Shown here piece after piece: positions 1 through 9,687 of a stretch of DNA of 64,000 nucleotides; the first letter of the stretch is position 1; each line of letters begins with the position of its first letter. The stretch comes from Maribacter sp. BPC-D8 (lineage in GTDB: Bacteria > Bacteroidota > Bacteroidia > Flavobacteriales > Flavobacteriaceae). The translations under genes were made by a program, and so were the position numbers. The notes under the pieces are model-generated. The model searched no databases. It was not told where the DNA came from and saw only the letters and a program-made list of their open reading frames with translations. The stretch covers positions 1,860,001 to 1,924,000 of the forward strand of contig NZ_CP128187.1 in assembly GCF_035207705.1 (NCBI RefSeq). Direction: 5' to 3'.

Positions 1-1
1 G

Positions 2-271
2 GAGCTAAAAAACAGCCTTTTAGAATTTGTAAATACCGGAGCTCTTCGTAATAACGAAACTATTGTAACCAATACGCGTCATTACAATTCGCTACTTAAA
101 TCATTAGAAGAAATAGAAAAGGTACAGTTCGGAATGAAAGCAAATCTTTCAAGCGACCTTATGGCCATCGATGTTAAAGAAGCATTATACCATTTAGGAG
201 AAATCACTGGGCAAGTAACCAATGATGAATTGTTGGGAAATATTTTTGCTAATTTTTGTATCGGAAAATAA
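2..271 (+). CDS. mnmE: tRNA modification GTPase MnmE, C-terminal fragment
   Basis: This is the last 89 codons of a gene whose start lies before the window. The protein ends in LLGNIFANFCIGK, the C-terminal signature of MnmE (TrmE), whose final Cys-containing motif CIGK is nearly invariant. MnmE works with MnmG to make the 5-carboxymethylaminomethyl modification of wobble uridine in several tRNAs. The visible part is the C-terminal helical domain (for example ALYHLGEITG); the G domain is outside the window. The stop lies 14 bases before the end of the convergent miaE gene. I am confident because the tail motif is diagnostic, but only the fragment can be judged. Confidence 0.93.
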   Translation, partial: ELKNSLLEFVNTGALRNNETIVTNTRHYNSLLKSLEEIEKVQFGMKANLSSDLMAIDVKEALYHLGEITGQVTNDELLGNIFANFCIGK

Positions 272-285
272 CAATTACGAAAATA

Positions 286-867
286 TCAACCATGTATGGT
301 TTCATCTTTTCCATAATTTTGAATCACTTCTGCTTCAAACTCTACTAATTCTTTCCAGCGTTTATCTACGTCAACATCTTGACCGTATTTACGAGCAAAG
401 CCAATGAAAGTGGTGTAATGTCCCGCTTCGCTTACCATTAAATCATAATAAAACTTAGATAATTCTGGATCTTTAATTTCTTCTGAAAGTAATTTAAAGC
501 GTTCGCAACTTCTTGCTTCTATCATAGCAGAAAACAATAGTCTATCTACCATAGACTGTAATCTACTACCACCTTTATTCATGAATTTGTAAAGCTCATT
601 TACATAACTATCCTTACGTTCTCGACCTAGTGTATATCCGCGCTCTTTAATAATATCATGAACCATTTGAAAATGTACCAATTCTTCTTGCGCCAACAGA
701 AGTAAATCAGTCACTAAATCTGGGTATTCAGAATTTAGCGTAATTATAGTTATCGCATTCGTAGCTGCCTTTTGTTCGCACCATGCATGATCCGTTAAAA
801 TCTCTTCAAGATTCTTCTCTACAATATTGACCCAACGCGGGTCAGTAGCTAATTTTAGATGCAGCAT
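286..867 (-). CDS. miaE: tRNA-(ms2io6A)-hydroxylase MiaE family
   Basis: The 193-residue protein has the ferritin-like di-iron layout of MiaE: an early Glu, EELVHF (Glu-x-x-His) around residue 62, and later EARSCERF and SEAGHYTTF, giving the carboxylates and histidines for two irons. MiaE hydroxylates the isopentenyl side chain of ms2i6A at position 37 of tRNAs. The length matches the family and it starts at an ATG at 867. It is convergent with mnmE, so two tRNA modification genes meet tail to tail. No neighbour suggests a different substrate. Other ferritin-like proteins are possible in principle, but the motif order fits MiaE well. Confidence 0.9.
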   Translation of the reverse strand: MLHLKLATDPRWVNIVEKNLEEILTDHAWCEQKAATNAITIITLNSEYPDLVTDLLLLAQEELVHFQMVHDIIKERGYTLGRERKDSYVNELYKFMNKGGSRLQSMVDRLLFSAMIEARSCERFKLLSEEIKDPELSKFYYDLMVSEAGHYTTFIGFARKYGQDVDVDKRWKELVEFEAEVIQNYGKDETIHG

Positions 868-919
868 GATATTCGTTTTTTGTAAAAGTAGGTGTCAATA
901 CCGAATTACAACCAACAAA

Positions 920-946
920 GCCTCATATAATTTTTAAATATGAGGC
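920..946 (-). terminator. Intrinsic terminator of the icmF-type gene
   Basis: An inverted repeat with 9-bp arms (GCCTCATAT and ATATGAGGC) lies 12 bases past the stop of the minus-strand mutase gene. Read on the minus strand it is followed by TTTGTT. It fits a rho-independent terminator between the mutase gene and miaE. Confidence 0.75.
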
Positions 947-957
947 ATAAAACAGTA

Positions 958-3900
958 TTACATATTTCTACGATACTGCCCTCCTACTTCAAACATGGCA
1001 TGTGTAATTTGACCTAAAGAACAATATTTAGTTGTTTCCATTAATTGCTCAAAAGTATTCTCATTATTCAGTGCAATATCTTGTAAAGATTTTAAACATT
1101 CTTCTGCTATAGCTGCGTTTCTTTTCTGTAAATCTTCAAGATTATATATCTGTGCTTTCTTCTCATCTTCGGTTGCACGAATAACCTCTTCTGGTATTAT
1201 AGTAGGTGACCCGTTAGAAGACAAAAAGGTATTTACTCCTACAATTGGCAACTCTCCGGTATGTTTCTTCGTTTCATAATATAAACTCTCCTCTTGAATT
1301 TTACTACGCTGGTACATGCTCTCCATTGCTCCAAGCACTCCGCCACGGTCGGTAATTCTATCAAACTCTACCATAACAGCTTCTTCAACCAAATCGGTCA
1401 ACTCTTCGGTAATAAAAGATCCTTGCATAGGGTTCTCGTTTCTAGCCAAGCCAAACTCTTTATTAATTATCAATTGTATAGCCATTGCCCTTCTTACAGA
1501 GTGTTCTGTAGGCGTTGTAATTGCCTCATCATACGCATTGGTATGCAATGAATTACAATTATCGTAAATGGCATAAAGTGCCTGCAAAGTTGTTCTAATA
1601 TCATTGAAATCTATCTCCTGCGCATGTAAAGAGCGACCTGAAGTTTGAATATGATATTTCAGCTTTTGAGAACGTTCATTCCCGTTATATTTCAATTTCA
1701 TGGCTTTTGCCCAAATTCTTCTCGCCACCCTACCAATTACGGCATACTCTGGATCTAGTCCGTTGCTAAAGAAAAAAGAAAGATTGGGGGCAAACTCATC
1801 AATATGCATACCTCTAGAAAGGTAATATTCTACAAAAGTAAAACCATTGGCAAGTGTAAATGCTAACTGACTTATAGGGTTCGCCCCTGCTTCGGCAATG
1901 TGATAACCAGAAATAGAGACCGAATAAAAATTACGGACTTTCTCATCTATAAAATACTGCTGTACATCTCCCATTAAACGCAATGAAAATTCCGTAGAAA
2001 AAATACACGTATTCTGTGCTTGATCTTCTTTTAGTATATCTGCTTGTACCGTACCTCTTACTTTCGACAATGCATCTGTCTTTAATTCAGCATATACATC
2101 TGCTTTTAAAACTTGATCTCCAGTTACCCCTAAGAGAAACAAACCAAGACCATCATTACCTTCTGGCAACTCACCAGCATAGGTTGGGCGCTTGGCATCT
2201 AACTTCTTATAGATGGCATCAATCTTTTTATTGACTTCAATAGTTAGCCCGTTTTCCTTAATATACTTTTCACATTGCTGATCAATAGCGGCATTCATAA
2301 AAAATGCGGCAATAGTGGCTGCAGGACCATTAATAGTCATAGAAACTGAAGTAGTCGGCGCACACAAATCGAATCCGGAATATAATTTTTTAGCATCATC
2401 TAAACAGCAAATACTCACTCCGGAATTCCCTATTTTTCCGTAAATATCTGGTCGATCACCTGGATCTTCGCCATAAAGTGTCACCGAATCAAATGCGGTA
2501 GACAAGCGAGCTGCCGGCAATCCTTTAGATACATAATGAAAACGCTTATTCGTTCTTTCTGGTCCGCCCTCACCAGCAAACATTCTGGTCGGGTCTTCAC
2601 CTTGTCTTTTAAAAGGAAAAACACCTGCCGTAAAAGGAAATTCTCCCGGTACGTTTTCCTGTAAAGACCATTTTAATATATCTCCCCAGCCATCGTACTT
2701 AGGCAAAATTACTTTTGGTATTTGTGTCTGCGATAATGATTTGGTCGTTGTTTCTACCTTTACTTCTTTACCTCTAACTATGTAGGTGAAAAAATCCCCT
2801 TCATAATTTGCCTTCTTTTCATTCCACTCCTCTATTATTTTTTTATTATGCGGATCAAGGTCTAATTGCAATTCTTGTTTCGCAGCTTCAATGGCATTTA
2901 ACACATCTTCCTTATCTTTTAATATTTCAGAAGATTCTTTAAGACTAAATAGTTTTTGAGCAACCGATTTTTGATGCTCAGCCCTTTCATTGTAATCACG
3001 AATAGTATCTGTTATTTCAGAAAGGTATCTTGTTCTTTTTGGCGGAATGATGTAAATCTTCTCAGACATCTCCCTTGAACTTTCAAAAGTCGATGTTAAG
3101 TCCTTGGCATCTGTTTTAGCTACCAAAGTATCAATCACCGCCCTGTACAACTGATTCATTCCCGGATCATTAAACTGGGATGCAATGGTGCCATAAGCCG
3201 GAAGTTCTTCTGCCGGAGTATCCCATAACAGATGATTACGCTGGTACTGTTTTTTTACATCTCGTAAGGCATCTAAAGCGCCTCTTTTATCAAACTTGTT
3301 TAGCGCAATTAAATCGGCAAAATCAAGCATGTCAATTTTTTCAAGTTGTGTTGCCGCACCGTATTCCGGAGTCATCACATACAAAGACACATCTGAATGC
3401 TCGGTAATTTCAGTGTCTGATTGACCAATACCCGAGGTTTCTAAAATAATTAGATCAAAACCGGCAGCTTTGGTAATATCTACGGCATCTTTCACATATT
3501 TTGATAGGGCTAAATTTGACTGTCGGGTAGCCAAAGAACGCATGTATACCCTATCATTAAAAATAGCGTTCATTCTAATACGATCCCCTAATAGTGCTCC
3601 TCCTGTTTTACGTTTAGAAGGGTCTACAGAAATTACTGCAATCTTTTTATCTTCAAAATCAACAAGAAAACGACGCACCAATTCATCTACTAACGATGAT
3701 TTACCAGAGCCACCTGTTCCTGTAATTCCTAATACGGGAGCTACTTTTTTCGTTTCAACCTTTTTTCTGATGGCATTTAAAACCTCTTCATGCTTTTCAG
3801 GAAAGTTCTCTGCAGAAGAAATCAATCTTGCAATATTGGCGTAACTAAGTTCTTCTAACTCGCTTAATTCTGTATTCAAATGTTCCCCAACAGTGAAATC

Positions 3901-4335
3901 ACTTTTTTGAATCAAGTCATTGATCATACCTTGTAGTCCCATGGCACGACCGTCATCCGGAGAATATATTTTCTCTATACCGTAGGCATGCAATTCTTCT
4001 ATCTCTTCAGGTAGAATTGTTCCACCACCACCACCGAACAACTTAATTTGCGACGCTCCTCTCTCCTGCAACAAATCATACATATACTTGAAGTATTCTA
4101 CATGTCCGCCTTGATAAGAAGTAATTGCAATTGCCTGCACATCTTCTTGAATAGCACAATCAACAATTTCTTGCACAGAGCGGTTATGACCTAAATGTAT
4201 TACCTCACAACCCGTAGATTGTATGATTCTCCGCATAATATTTATAGCAGCATCGTGACCATCAAAAAGGGAAGCCGAAGTTACTATACGAATATGATTT
4301 AGCGGTTTATAAGGAGTTTGTGTGATATCGTTCAT
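958..4335 (-). CDS. icmF: Fused B12-dependent acyl-CoA mutase (IcmF type)
   Basis: The 1125-residue protein has three fused parts. Residues about 15-145 are a cobalamin-binding domain with DGHDAA (the DxHxx motif whose His binds cobalt) and LFGGGGGT. Residues about 195-420 are a MeaB/ArgK-type G-protein chaperone with the P-loop GTGGSGKSS. The rest is the mutase TIM barrel with the substrate domain. This order is that of IcmF, the fused isobutyryl-CoA mutase, rather than two-subunit methylmalonyl-CoA mutase. The active-site stretch [14 protein letters not shown] has Phe where methylmalonyl-CoA mutases have the Tyr of RGPYPTMY, which also points to an IcmF-like substrate. Expected reaction: isobutyryl-CoA to n-butyryl-CoA or a related branched acyl-CoA. 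Databases often call these methylmalonyl-CoA mutase. It is a single gene with its own terminator, divergent from a BtuF-like gene. Confidence 0.9.
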   Translation of the reverse strand: MNDITQTPYKPLNHIRIVTSASLFDGHDAAINIMRRIIQSTGCEVIHLGHNRSVQEIVDCAIQEDVQAIAITSYQGGHVEYFKYMYDLLQERGASQIKLFGGGGGTILPEEIEELHAYGIEKIYSPDDGRAMGLQGMINDLIQKSDFTVGEHLNTELSELEELSYANIARLISSAENFPEKHEEVLNAIRKKVETKKVAPVLGITGTGGSGKSSLVDELVRRFLVDFEDKKIAVISVDPSKRKTGGALLGDRIRMNAIFNDRVYMRSLATRQSNLALSKYVKDAVDITKAAGFDLIILETSGIGQSDTEITEHSDVSLYVMTPEYGAATQLEKIDMLDFADLIALNKFDKRGALDALRDVKKQYQRNHLLWDTPAEELPAYGTIASQFNDPGMNQLYRAVIDTLVAKTDAKDLTSTFESSREMSEKIYIIPPKRTRYLSEITDTIRDYNERAEHQKSVAQKLFSLKESSEILKDKEDVLNAIEAAKQELQLDLDPHNKKIIEEWNEKKANYEGDFFTYIVRGKEVKVETTTKSLSQTQIPKVILPKYDGWGDILKWSLQENVPGEFPFTAGVFPFKRQGEDPTRMFAGEGGPERTNKRFHYVSKGLPAARLSTAFDSVTLYGEDPGDRPDIYGKIGNSGVSICCLDDAKKLYSGFDLCAPTTSVSMTINGPAATIAAFFMNAAIDQQCEKYIKENGLTIEVNKKIDAIYKKLDAKRPTYAGELPEGNDGLGLFLLGVTGDQVLKADVYAELKTDALSKVRGTVQADILKEDQAQNTCIFSTEFSLRLMGDVQQYFIDEKVRNFYSVSISGYHIAEAGANPISQLAFTLANGFTFVEYYLSRGMHIDEFAPNLSFFFSNGLDPEYAVIGRVARRIWAKAMKLKYNGNERSQKLKYHIQTSGRSLHAQEIDFNDIRTTLQALYAIYDNCNSLHTNAYDEAITTPTEHSVRRAMAIQLIINKEFGLARNENPMQGSFITEELTDLVEEAVMVEFDRITDRGGVLGAMESMYQRSKIQEESLYYETKKHTGELPIVGVNTFLSSNGSPTIIPEEVIRATEDEKKAQIYNLEDLQKRNAAIAEECLKSLQDIALNNENTFEQLMETTKYCSLGQITHAMFEVGGQYRRNM

Positions 4336-4657
4336 TTTAAATACTCAATTTAATTTTTAGCAACCTGATTTTTTTCCACGTGATGAATCAATTACGTTTC
4401 AATTAATCGTCATTCAATAGATTACAACTTTTATAAATATTGATGTTGCAACAACAATTTTAAGCTGATACGAAAATAAAGATTTTAATTAGCATTATTT
4501 CAATTTTCTTCATTTCTGAGCTTAAAATATGACTGATTAATAAATATGCGCCCAAAATTTGACGAATTGATATTTACGAGATTATAAATTGATTTTACTT
4601 ACTAAATACTTCACATAAAAAAAGGGTAGATTTACGACTCTTTTTACTGCTGCAAAC
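4336..4657. other. Divergent intergenic region, icmF / btuF-like
   Basis: This 322-base AT-rich region separates two divergently transcribed genes, so it should hold both promoters. I see a 10-bp perfect palindrome TGTTGCAACA at 4444-4453 that could be an operator, and TAGATTTA near 4630, one base from the TAnnTTTG box, for the plus-strand gene. I looked for a cobalamin riboswitch because of the B12-dependent neighbour and found no B12 box. No small ORF is convincing. Confidence 0.4.
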
Positions 4658-5410
4658 ATGATCTATAATGACCAACTAGGAAATCAAATTAAAATTAATT
4701 CTACACCCTCTAGAATTGTTTCTGTTGTTCCTTCTATCACAGAATTATTGTACGATTTAGGATTGGGCGATAAAGTCGTTGGTTGTACTAAGTTCTGCGT
4801 ACACCCTAATAAGCCGTATCTCACGAAAACTATGATTGGCGGCACAAAAGATCTGAATATAGAAAAGATTCTACAACTTAAGCCAGATTTGATTCTTGCT
4901 AACAAAGAAGAAAATATAAAGGAACAGATTGAATTATTAAGCGAATCTGCACCTGTATGGTTGAGTGATGTTAAAAACTTTGAAGACAGTCTTAGCATGA
5001 TAGAACAAATTGGTCAAATAACTTCTAGTTCCAAACAAGCGACGGAAATCGTCAAGCAACTAAATAGTACATTAAAACCAAAAAGACCATCAATAAAAGT
5101 CGTTTATCTTATTTGGAAAGACCCCTATATGACCGTGGGTGGCGACACCTATATTAGTAATATGCTGAACAGGTGTGGCTATATAAATGTGTTTGCCGAC
5201 CAAAATCGCTATCCCAGTATTACGTTGCAAGAAATAAGTGATGCTGACCCTGATGTAGTGCTATTATCTTCTGAACCATACCCGTTCAATAAAGAACATC
5301 TAAAAAGCATTAAGAGCGTTTTAAAAAATACAGAAGTTAGATTAGCTGACGGAGAATTCTTTTCTTGGTACGGCTCAAGACAGTTGCATGTAAAACCGAT
5401 TGAATCTTAA
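4658..5410 (+). CDS. BtuF-like helical-backbone metal-receptor protein, no signal peptide
   Basis: The 250-residue protein has the class III substrate-binding fold of BtuF/FhuD: an N-terminal lobe with RIVSVVPSITELLYDLG and GGTKDLNIEKILQLKPDLILA, and a C-terminal lobe with GGDTYISNML and DPDVVLLSSEPYPF. These match cobalamin- or haem/siderophore-binding members (COG0614). It begins directly with the mature fold at ATG 4658, with no signal peptide or lipobox, so it is predicted to be cytoplasmic, unlike a normal ABC transporter partner. No permease or ATPase gene is adjacent. Its divergent neighbour is a B12-dependent mutase, which makes a corrinoid-related role plausible, but that is inference. 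Confidence 0.8.
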   Translation: MIYNDQLGNQIKINSTPSRIVSVVPSITELLYDLGLGDKVVGCTKFCVHPNKPYLTKTMIGGTKDLNIEKILQLKPDLILANKEENIKEQIELLSESAPVWLSDVKNFEDSLSMIEQIGQITSSSKQATEIVKQLNSTLKPKRPSIKVVYLIWKDPYMTVGGDTYISNMLNRCGYINVFADQNRYPSITLQEISDADPDVVLLSSEPYPFNKEHLKSIKSVLKNTEVRLADGEFFSWYGSRQLHVKPIES

Positions 5411-5737
5411 TTTATATTCAAAATACCCTATTTGAAAATCTGCTTTCAATAATCCCATCCAATTAATAAAACCCAATAATTCTAAATAGCACACCATCTT
5501 TATCAAGCTACAACACAAGGTTAAAATAACCCTAATGCTCCAAACAATGTAAAAACCATTTCTCACCTAAAATAATAGCACAATTTTATAGTTATCAACA
5601 TAGTAGATGCTGGTATAGTACAAGAAACAACAGTTCTATCATTATGCCCTGTGCAAGCTCTAAAATATTGTAATCTTAATAAACACTAACTTTGGTAACT
5701 ACTGCCGCTGCAGATCACCAAAATCTAATTTTAATTT
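5411..5737. other. Intergenic region before the polysaccharide locus
   Basis: This 327-base gap between the btuF-like gene and cpsB contains a probable promoter near its right end (5668-5694) and otherwise no open frame or strong hairpin that I can support. It is the left boundary of the capsule/exopolysaccharide region. Confidence 0.5.
5668..5694 (+). promoter_or_regulatory. Candidate Bacteroidota promoter for cpsB
   Basis: TAACTTTG at 5687-5694 matches the Bacteroidota -7 box TAnnTTTG exactly. A TTG at 5668-5670 lies 16 bases upstream, slightly short of the usual -33 spacing. The box is 43 bases before the cpsB start. Confidence 0.5.
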
Positions 5738-6478
5738 ATGTTCAGCTTTTTCTCTAAAAAACATTTTTTAATAGATCATCTTGACGGGTTTATAGATATT
5801 CACAATCACATATTACCAGGTATAGATGACGGCGCAAAAACTGTTGAAGATTCTATTGAACTGATAAAAGGTTTTAATGAATTCGGAGTAACCGATTTCA
5901 TCTGTACTCCGCATATCATGGAGAACTATTACCCTAACAATCCTAACACGATTGCTGGTTCGTTATCGCTACTTAAGAATGCTTTAAAAATGAACAATTT
6001 AGAGCATGTAAAAATTGAAGCAGCTGCAGAACATATGATCGATTCAGGTTTTGAAAAAATCTTAGAAGATAAAGATATCATGCCTCTAGCAAAAAACTAT
6101 CTTTTAATAGAAATGTCATACTTACAGGCGTCTATTAATTTTGACAGTTCAGTCGAAAAAATAAAAAGCGCTGGCTTGTTTCCAATATTCGCGCATCCTG
6201 AGCGGTATGCTTATTTGCATAAAAACCTGAATGCGTATTCAAGATATAAAAATGAAGGATTGTTATTTCAGTTGAACATTTTATCCTTAGGGGATTATTA
6301 TGGTAAAGAAGTAAAACAAACGGCCTTATATCTTTTAAAGAATAATTTAATAGATTTTGTAGCTAGCGATGTCCATAAAATGACACAGCTGAATTACCTC
6401 AAAAAAATAAGCATCAATGAAAAAACATTGATGCTTATTAAGCCTATAATTGAAAAGACTATTTATAATTTTAAGTAA
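5738..6478 (+). CDS. CpsB/YwqE-type PHP-family tyrosine phosphatase
   Basis: The 246-residue protein has the PHP metal-dependent phosphoesterase fold. It begins with DIHNHILPGIDDGAKT (metal-binding His22 and His24), continues with CTPHIM and FAHPERY, and ends with VASDVHK, the ordered metal ligands of CpsB/Wzb-replacing phosphatases. Such enzymes remove phosphate from the tyrosine tail of the Wzc/CpsD kinase and so control capsule chain length and export. The gene converges on the wzc-type kinase gene with only 6 bases between the stops, which supports partnership. The 3' end of this gene also contains the kinase operon's terminator on the opposite strand. Confidence 0.9.
   Translation: MFSFFSKKHFLIDHLDGFIDIHNHILPGIDDGAKTVEDSIELIKGFNEFGVTDFICTPHIMENYYPNNPNTIAGSLSLLKNALKMNNLEHVKIEAAAEHMIDSGFEKILEDKDIMPLAKNYLLIEMSYLQASINFDSSVEKIKSAGLFPIFAHPERYAYLHKNLNAYSRYKNEGLLFQLNILSLGDYYGKEVKQTALYLLKNNLIDFVASDVHKMTQLNYLKKISINEKTLMLIKPIIEKTIYNFK
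6401..6439 (-). terminator. Terminator of the wza-wzc operon, inside cpsB coding sequence
   Basis: The plus strand has AATAAGCATCAATG, six A, then CATTGATGCTTATT: a perfect 14-bp stem with a 6-base loop. On the minus strand this hairpin is followed by seven T, a textbook intrinsic terminator. It begins about 46 bases past the stop of the minus-strand kinase gene, within the last 80 bases of the convergent cpsB-type gene. On the plus strand there is no T tail, so it should not stop cpsB transcripts at this point. Confidence 0.9.
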
Positions 6479-6484
6479 TGTAGT

Positions 6485-8860
6485 TTAAAATTTCCACCAC
6501 TTTTTACTGGTCTTGTTATAACCGTAGCCATATTTACCACCGTACCCTAATTCATCTAAGGTAACATCGTTCACTACAAAAGAAACGCCTTTCAATTTCC
6601 CTTCATCACGAAGGTTTAATGGAAACTTCACTGCAGCTTCATCGGTTACTCCTGCTCTAGTTACATATATAATATGGTTCGCATAAGGCGCAATCAATAA
6701 GGTATCACTAACAACCATCATTGGTGCAGTATCGACAATTACATAATCATACATCTCAGAAACCTCTGCCAATAAATCCTCAATTTTAGAACTCATTAAA
6801 AGCTCTGCAGGGTTTGGTGGTATTTTTCCTGAGTATATAACATCGATCGTATTATGATGTACAAGCATTGGTCGAATAATATCTTTAACTTGAATAGAAT
6901 CATCCAATAAAAATTCTGTTAAACCTGCATCTTTATTTCTAGAAGGTGTCTTTAACTTATCTACAGAATCTCCTGAAAAGAACGTATATAATTTCGGATT
7001 TCTAATATCCGCACCAACTAACAACACCTTCTTATTAGTACTCGCCAATATCATCGACAGGTTCGAAGACACAAAAGTTTTACCTTCACCAGGTGTACTA
7101 GAGGTTATAAAAATGACATTATTTTTATTACTATCACTAGCACGCTTCGTTTTTATCAAGAAATCGAGGTTAGCTCTTATTATTCGTAACGCCTCTGCCA
7201 ATACAGAACGGTCATCATTAATAATAATTTTGCTGTCTTTTTTCGAAAGCCTAGGTAACTCACCTAGTATAGGAACATCTTTCGTGTATTTCTCAAGACT
7301 ATGCTTGTTATGAATTTTAGTATCTAATAAATCTTTAGCGTAGATAAAACCAAAAGGCACTAATAATCCCAATATCAATGAAGATAAATAAACCATTGCA
7401 TTTTTTGGCTTAACAGGTTCTTGCTGAACTAAATGAGCACTATCAATAACCTTAGATTTAGGTGAACTTGAAGCCATTGCTATTTGAGATTCCTCCCTTT
7501 TCTGAAGAAGATATAGAAATAGCGATTCTGTTGTCTGCTGCTGTCTTTCGATATCCCTAAGTTGTCTTGAATTACTAGGTGCAGAATAAATTTTAGAATT
7601 TATACGAGATAGTTGTCCGCTCAAATTATTAACCTGCATCCCTAAATTCCGCTCCATTCCAGACAAACTACTCTTAATATTACCTTTTAGGCCAGATAAC
7701 TGTTCATCTAAATTAACAATGATTGGGTTTTGTTCATCAGCACTTTTTAACAAACGCTTTCGCTCCAAAGCCAACTCATTGTATTTAGCAGTTGTATTTG
7801 CTATACTCGGATCTGAAAGACCTACGTTTGAAGGAAGAATATCAAATCCATTCTCATCAGAAAGATACTGGTTCATTCCATTGGCTATATTCAATTGTGT
7901 TTTAGCATTCTCTAACTCTTGTCTATTAGCAGCACTTAAATTTAGAGCTATATTAGATTCATTAGCAATATCAGTAACACCTTTTGAAGTTTTAAAATCT
8001 TGTGCATCCTGGTCAACAGAAGTTAAATCTCCAGAAATTTCTTTTATTCTATCATCAATAAAATTTGAAGTTCTATCTGCAATTATTTTCTTATCAAGAA
8101 TACCATTCTCATTGTATTCTTTTATTAAACCATTTAAGATATCAATACTTTTTTGAGGTATTGGATCTGTCAGTTCAATGTTTATAATGTTTGACTTTTC
8201 ACCTATAGCACTTATTAAGGTATTCAACTGATACGCCTCGGCAACCATAAAAATTGGCATAATTTCAATAAAAATTCTCCTTCCGGAAAATTGCTTCACA
8301 AATTCAGAATTTGGTGTTAATACAATATCTCCTATTGGAGTTTTGATATTTTTACCGTAGGAATAAATTTTTACAGGCCCATCCTCTAAATAGTTAAACC
8401 CAAAATTATTAGAATCTTGAATATCAACATAAAATGACAACTGAGAATTATTTATTATTGAATCATTAGAAATAAAACTTATATTAAAAGGTCTTTTCCT
8501 GTATACTTCAGACGCTTTTACATTTCCAATTAAATTGTATTTAATATTTAACTTTAAATTCTTAACAACTTCAATAAAATTTGATCTTGAGTTTAAAATT
8601 TCAATCTCATCTTCTACTTTATTTGTTCCACCGACTCCTAAGATATCCAAATCACTAAATGCTGCAAGTTCAGAAGAAGCATTCTTTTCCTCGATAATAT
8701 GAATTTTAGCTTGTCCTGCATATTGAGGTGTCGCGTACCTTAAATAAATCGTCGCAATCAAAATAGCCATAATAGCCCCTATTACAAACCACTTCCACTT
8801 TTTAGTATAAACTTTAAGTATTTCTCCTAAGTTTTGATTGGTATCTACAGTTTCACTCAT
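6485..8860 (-). CDS. Wzc-type polysaccharide co-polymerase and tyrosine autokinase
   Basis: The 791-residue protein is a membrane co-polymerase fused to a BY-kinase. A Wzz-like N-terminal region starts with a transmembrane helix at about 25-45, followed by a large periplasmic part with coiled-coil segments and the pre-membrane motif SNSRQLRDIERQQQ. A second helix at about 485-505 leads to the kinase domain with Walker A SSTPGEGKT near residue 590, a Walker A' motif LLVGADIRNP near 615 and a Walker B-like YVIVDTAPM near 706. The tail is tyrosine-rich (Tyr 773, 777, 779 and 781), the site of autophosphorylation. It controls chain length and export of the capsule or exopolysaccharide with Wza and the CpsB-type phosphatase. 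It lies 28 bases after the wza-type gene. Confidence 0.95.
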   Translation of the reverse strand: MSETVDTNQNLGEILKVYTKKWKWFVIGAIMAILIATIYLRYATPQYAGQAKIHIIEEKNASSELAAFSDLDILGVGGTNKVEDEIEILNSRSNFIEVVKNLKLNIKYNLIGNVKASEVYRKRPFNISFISNDSIINNSQLSFYVDIQDSNNFGFNYLEDGPVKIYSYGKNIKTPIGDIVLTPNSEFVKQFSGRRIFIEIMPIFMVAEAYQLNTLISAIGEKSNIINIELTDPIPQKSIDILNGLIKEYNENGILDKKIIADRTSNFIDDRIKEISGDLTSVDQDAQDFKTSKGVTDIANESNIALNLSAANRQELENAKTQLNIANGMNQYLSDENGFDILPSNVGLSDPSIANTTAKYNELALERKRLLKSADEQNPIIVNLDEQLSGLKGNIKSSLSGMERNLGMQVNNLSGQLSRINSKIYSAPSNSRQLRDIERQQQTTESLFLYLLQKREESQIAMASSSPKSKVIDSAHLVQQEPVKPKNAMVYLSSLILGLLVPFGFIYAKDLLDTKIHNKHSLEKYTKDVPILGELPRLSKKDSKIIINDDRSVLAEALRIIRANLDFLIKTKRASDSNKNNVIFITSSTPGEGKTFVSSNLSMILASTNKKVLLVGADIRNPKLYTFFSGDSVDKLKTPSRNKDAGLTEFLLDDSIQVKDIIRPMLVHHNTIDVIYSGKIPPNPAELLMSSKIEDLLAEVSEMYDYVIVDTAPMMVVSDTLLIAPYANHIIYVTRAGVTDEAAVKFPLNLRDEGKLKGVSFVVNDVTLDELGYGGKYGYGYNKTSKKWWKF

Positions 8861-8888
8861 AAAAAAATATTTTTTAAATAAAATTTAT

Positions 8889-9665
8889 TTAGTTTCTGGT
8901 TAAAATCAGAACTGAAGAAGTTATTAAAACAGAAGCAATAGACACCAAAATTGTTGCTCTATTATCTAAAGATGATGAAGTAATTGCTGATTTATTGGGC
9001 TCCACATAAATAACATCGTTTTGTGTCAAATAATATACTGGTGAATCAAGTGCTTCATTACTTGTAAGGTTAATTCTATGATAAACTTTAGTACCATCAA
9101 AATCACGTATGACTAAAACATTATCTCGCTTACCTTTTATAGTTAAATCATTTGCCAAACCTAGAGCTTCCAAAATCGTTATTTGTTCTCCAACCACGGG
9201 ATAAGTCCCAGGAGTTTTCACCTCTCCTAAAATAGTAACTGTAAAATTCTTTAAGCGAATATTTATGATTGGATCCTTTAAATAATTACTTAACTTTTCC
9301 TTCAATAATTCTTTTGTCTTCTCTGTTGTTAAACCTGCTATTTTAACTTGACCAATGACTGGAAAATCAATATTCCCACTTTTATCCACAATGTAATCCA
9401 ATTGCTCCGCTCTTAAACCACTTTCATCCATACCCTTAACTAAATTAAATGGCATACTAGCCTGCGGATCTAAAGTAGACACATTTACAGAAACAACATC
9501 ATCAACCTTAAAGGTTTGAGAATGATTATTCTCACCAACTTTTGTTTCATAATCTCCTACACCTTGAAAATAAACAACATCTTTATGAGAAGCACAAGAG
9601 TATAACAGGAATATAGTACTCGAAAAAAGAAAAAACTTAGATTTAATTACAGATAAAAGATTCAT
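8889..9665 (-). CDS. Wza-type polysaccharide export lipoprotein
   Basis: The 258-residue protein has a signal peptide ending in the lipobox LLYSC, so Cys at about residue 24 should be lipidated. After that come a polysaccharide-export (Poly_export) domain with YIVDKSGNIDFPVIGQVKI and SLBB-like segments such as VTILGEVKTPGTYPV. It forms the outer-membrane channel for chains handed over by the downstream Wzc kinase. The short length is usual for Bacteroidota homologues. A C-terminal hydrophobic stretch (ATILVSIASVLITSSVLIL) may be the membrane-spanning helix. It sits between the dehydratase gene and wzc with 20-30 base gaps, so the four minus-strand genes look like one operon. Confidence 0.92.
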   Translation of the reverse strand: MNLLSVIKSKFFLFSSTIFLLYSCASHKDVVYFQGVGDYETKVGENNHSQTFKVDDVVSVNVSTLDPQASMPFNLVKGMDESGLRAEQLDYIVDKSGNIDFPVIGQVKIAGLTTEKTKELLKEKLSNYLKDPIINIRLKNFTVTILGEVKTPGTYPVVGEQITILEALGLANDLTIKGKRDNVLVIRDFDGTKVYHRINLTSNEALDSPVYYLTQNDVIYVEPNKSAITSSSLDNRATILVSIASVLITSSVLILTRN

Positions 9666-9687
9666 TTATTTTAATTTAATTGTGAAT

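Noticed and set aside
4336..4657. Cobalamin riboswitch between icmF and the BtuF-like gene
   Set aside because: I looked for a B12 box and paired helices on both strands and found none; only a 10-bp palindrome is present.
5375..5566. Small minus-strand protein of 63 residues overlapping the btuF-like 3' end
   Set aside because: It overlaps a well-supported gene on the other strand, has no recognisable domain and no promoter or ribosome site.
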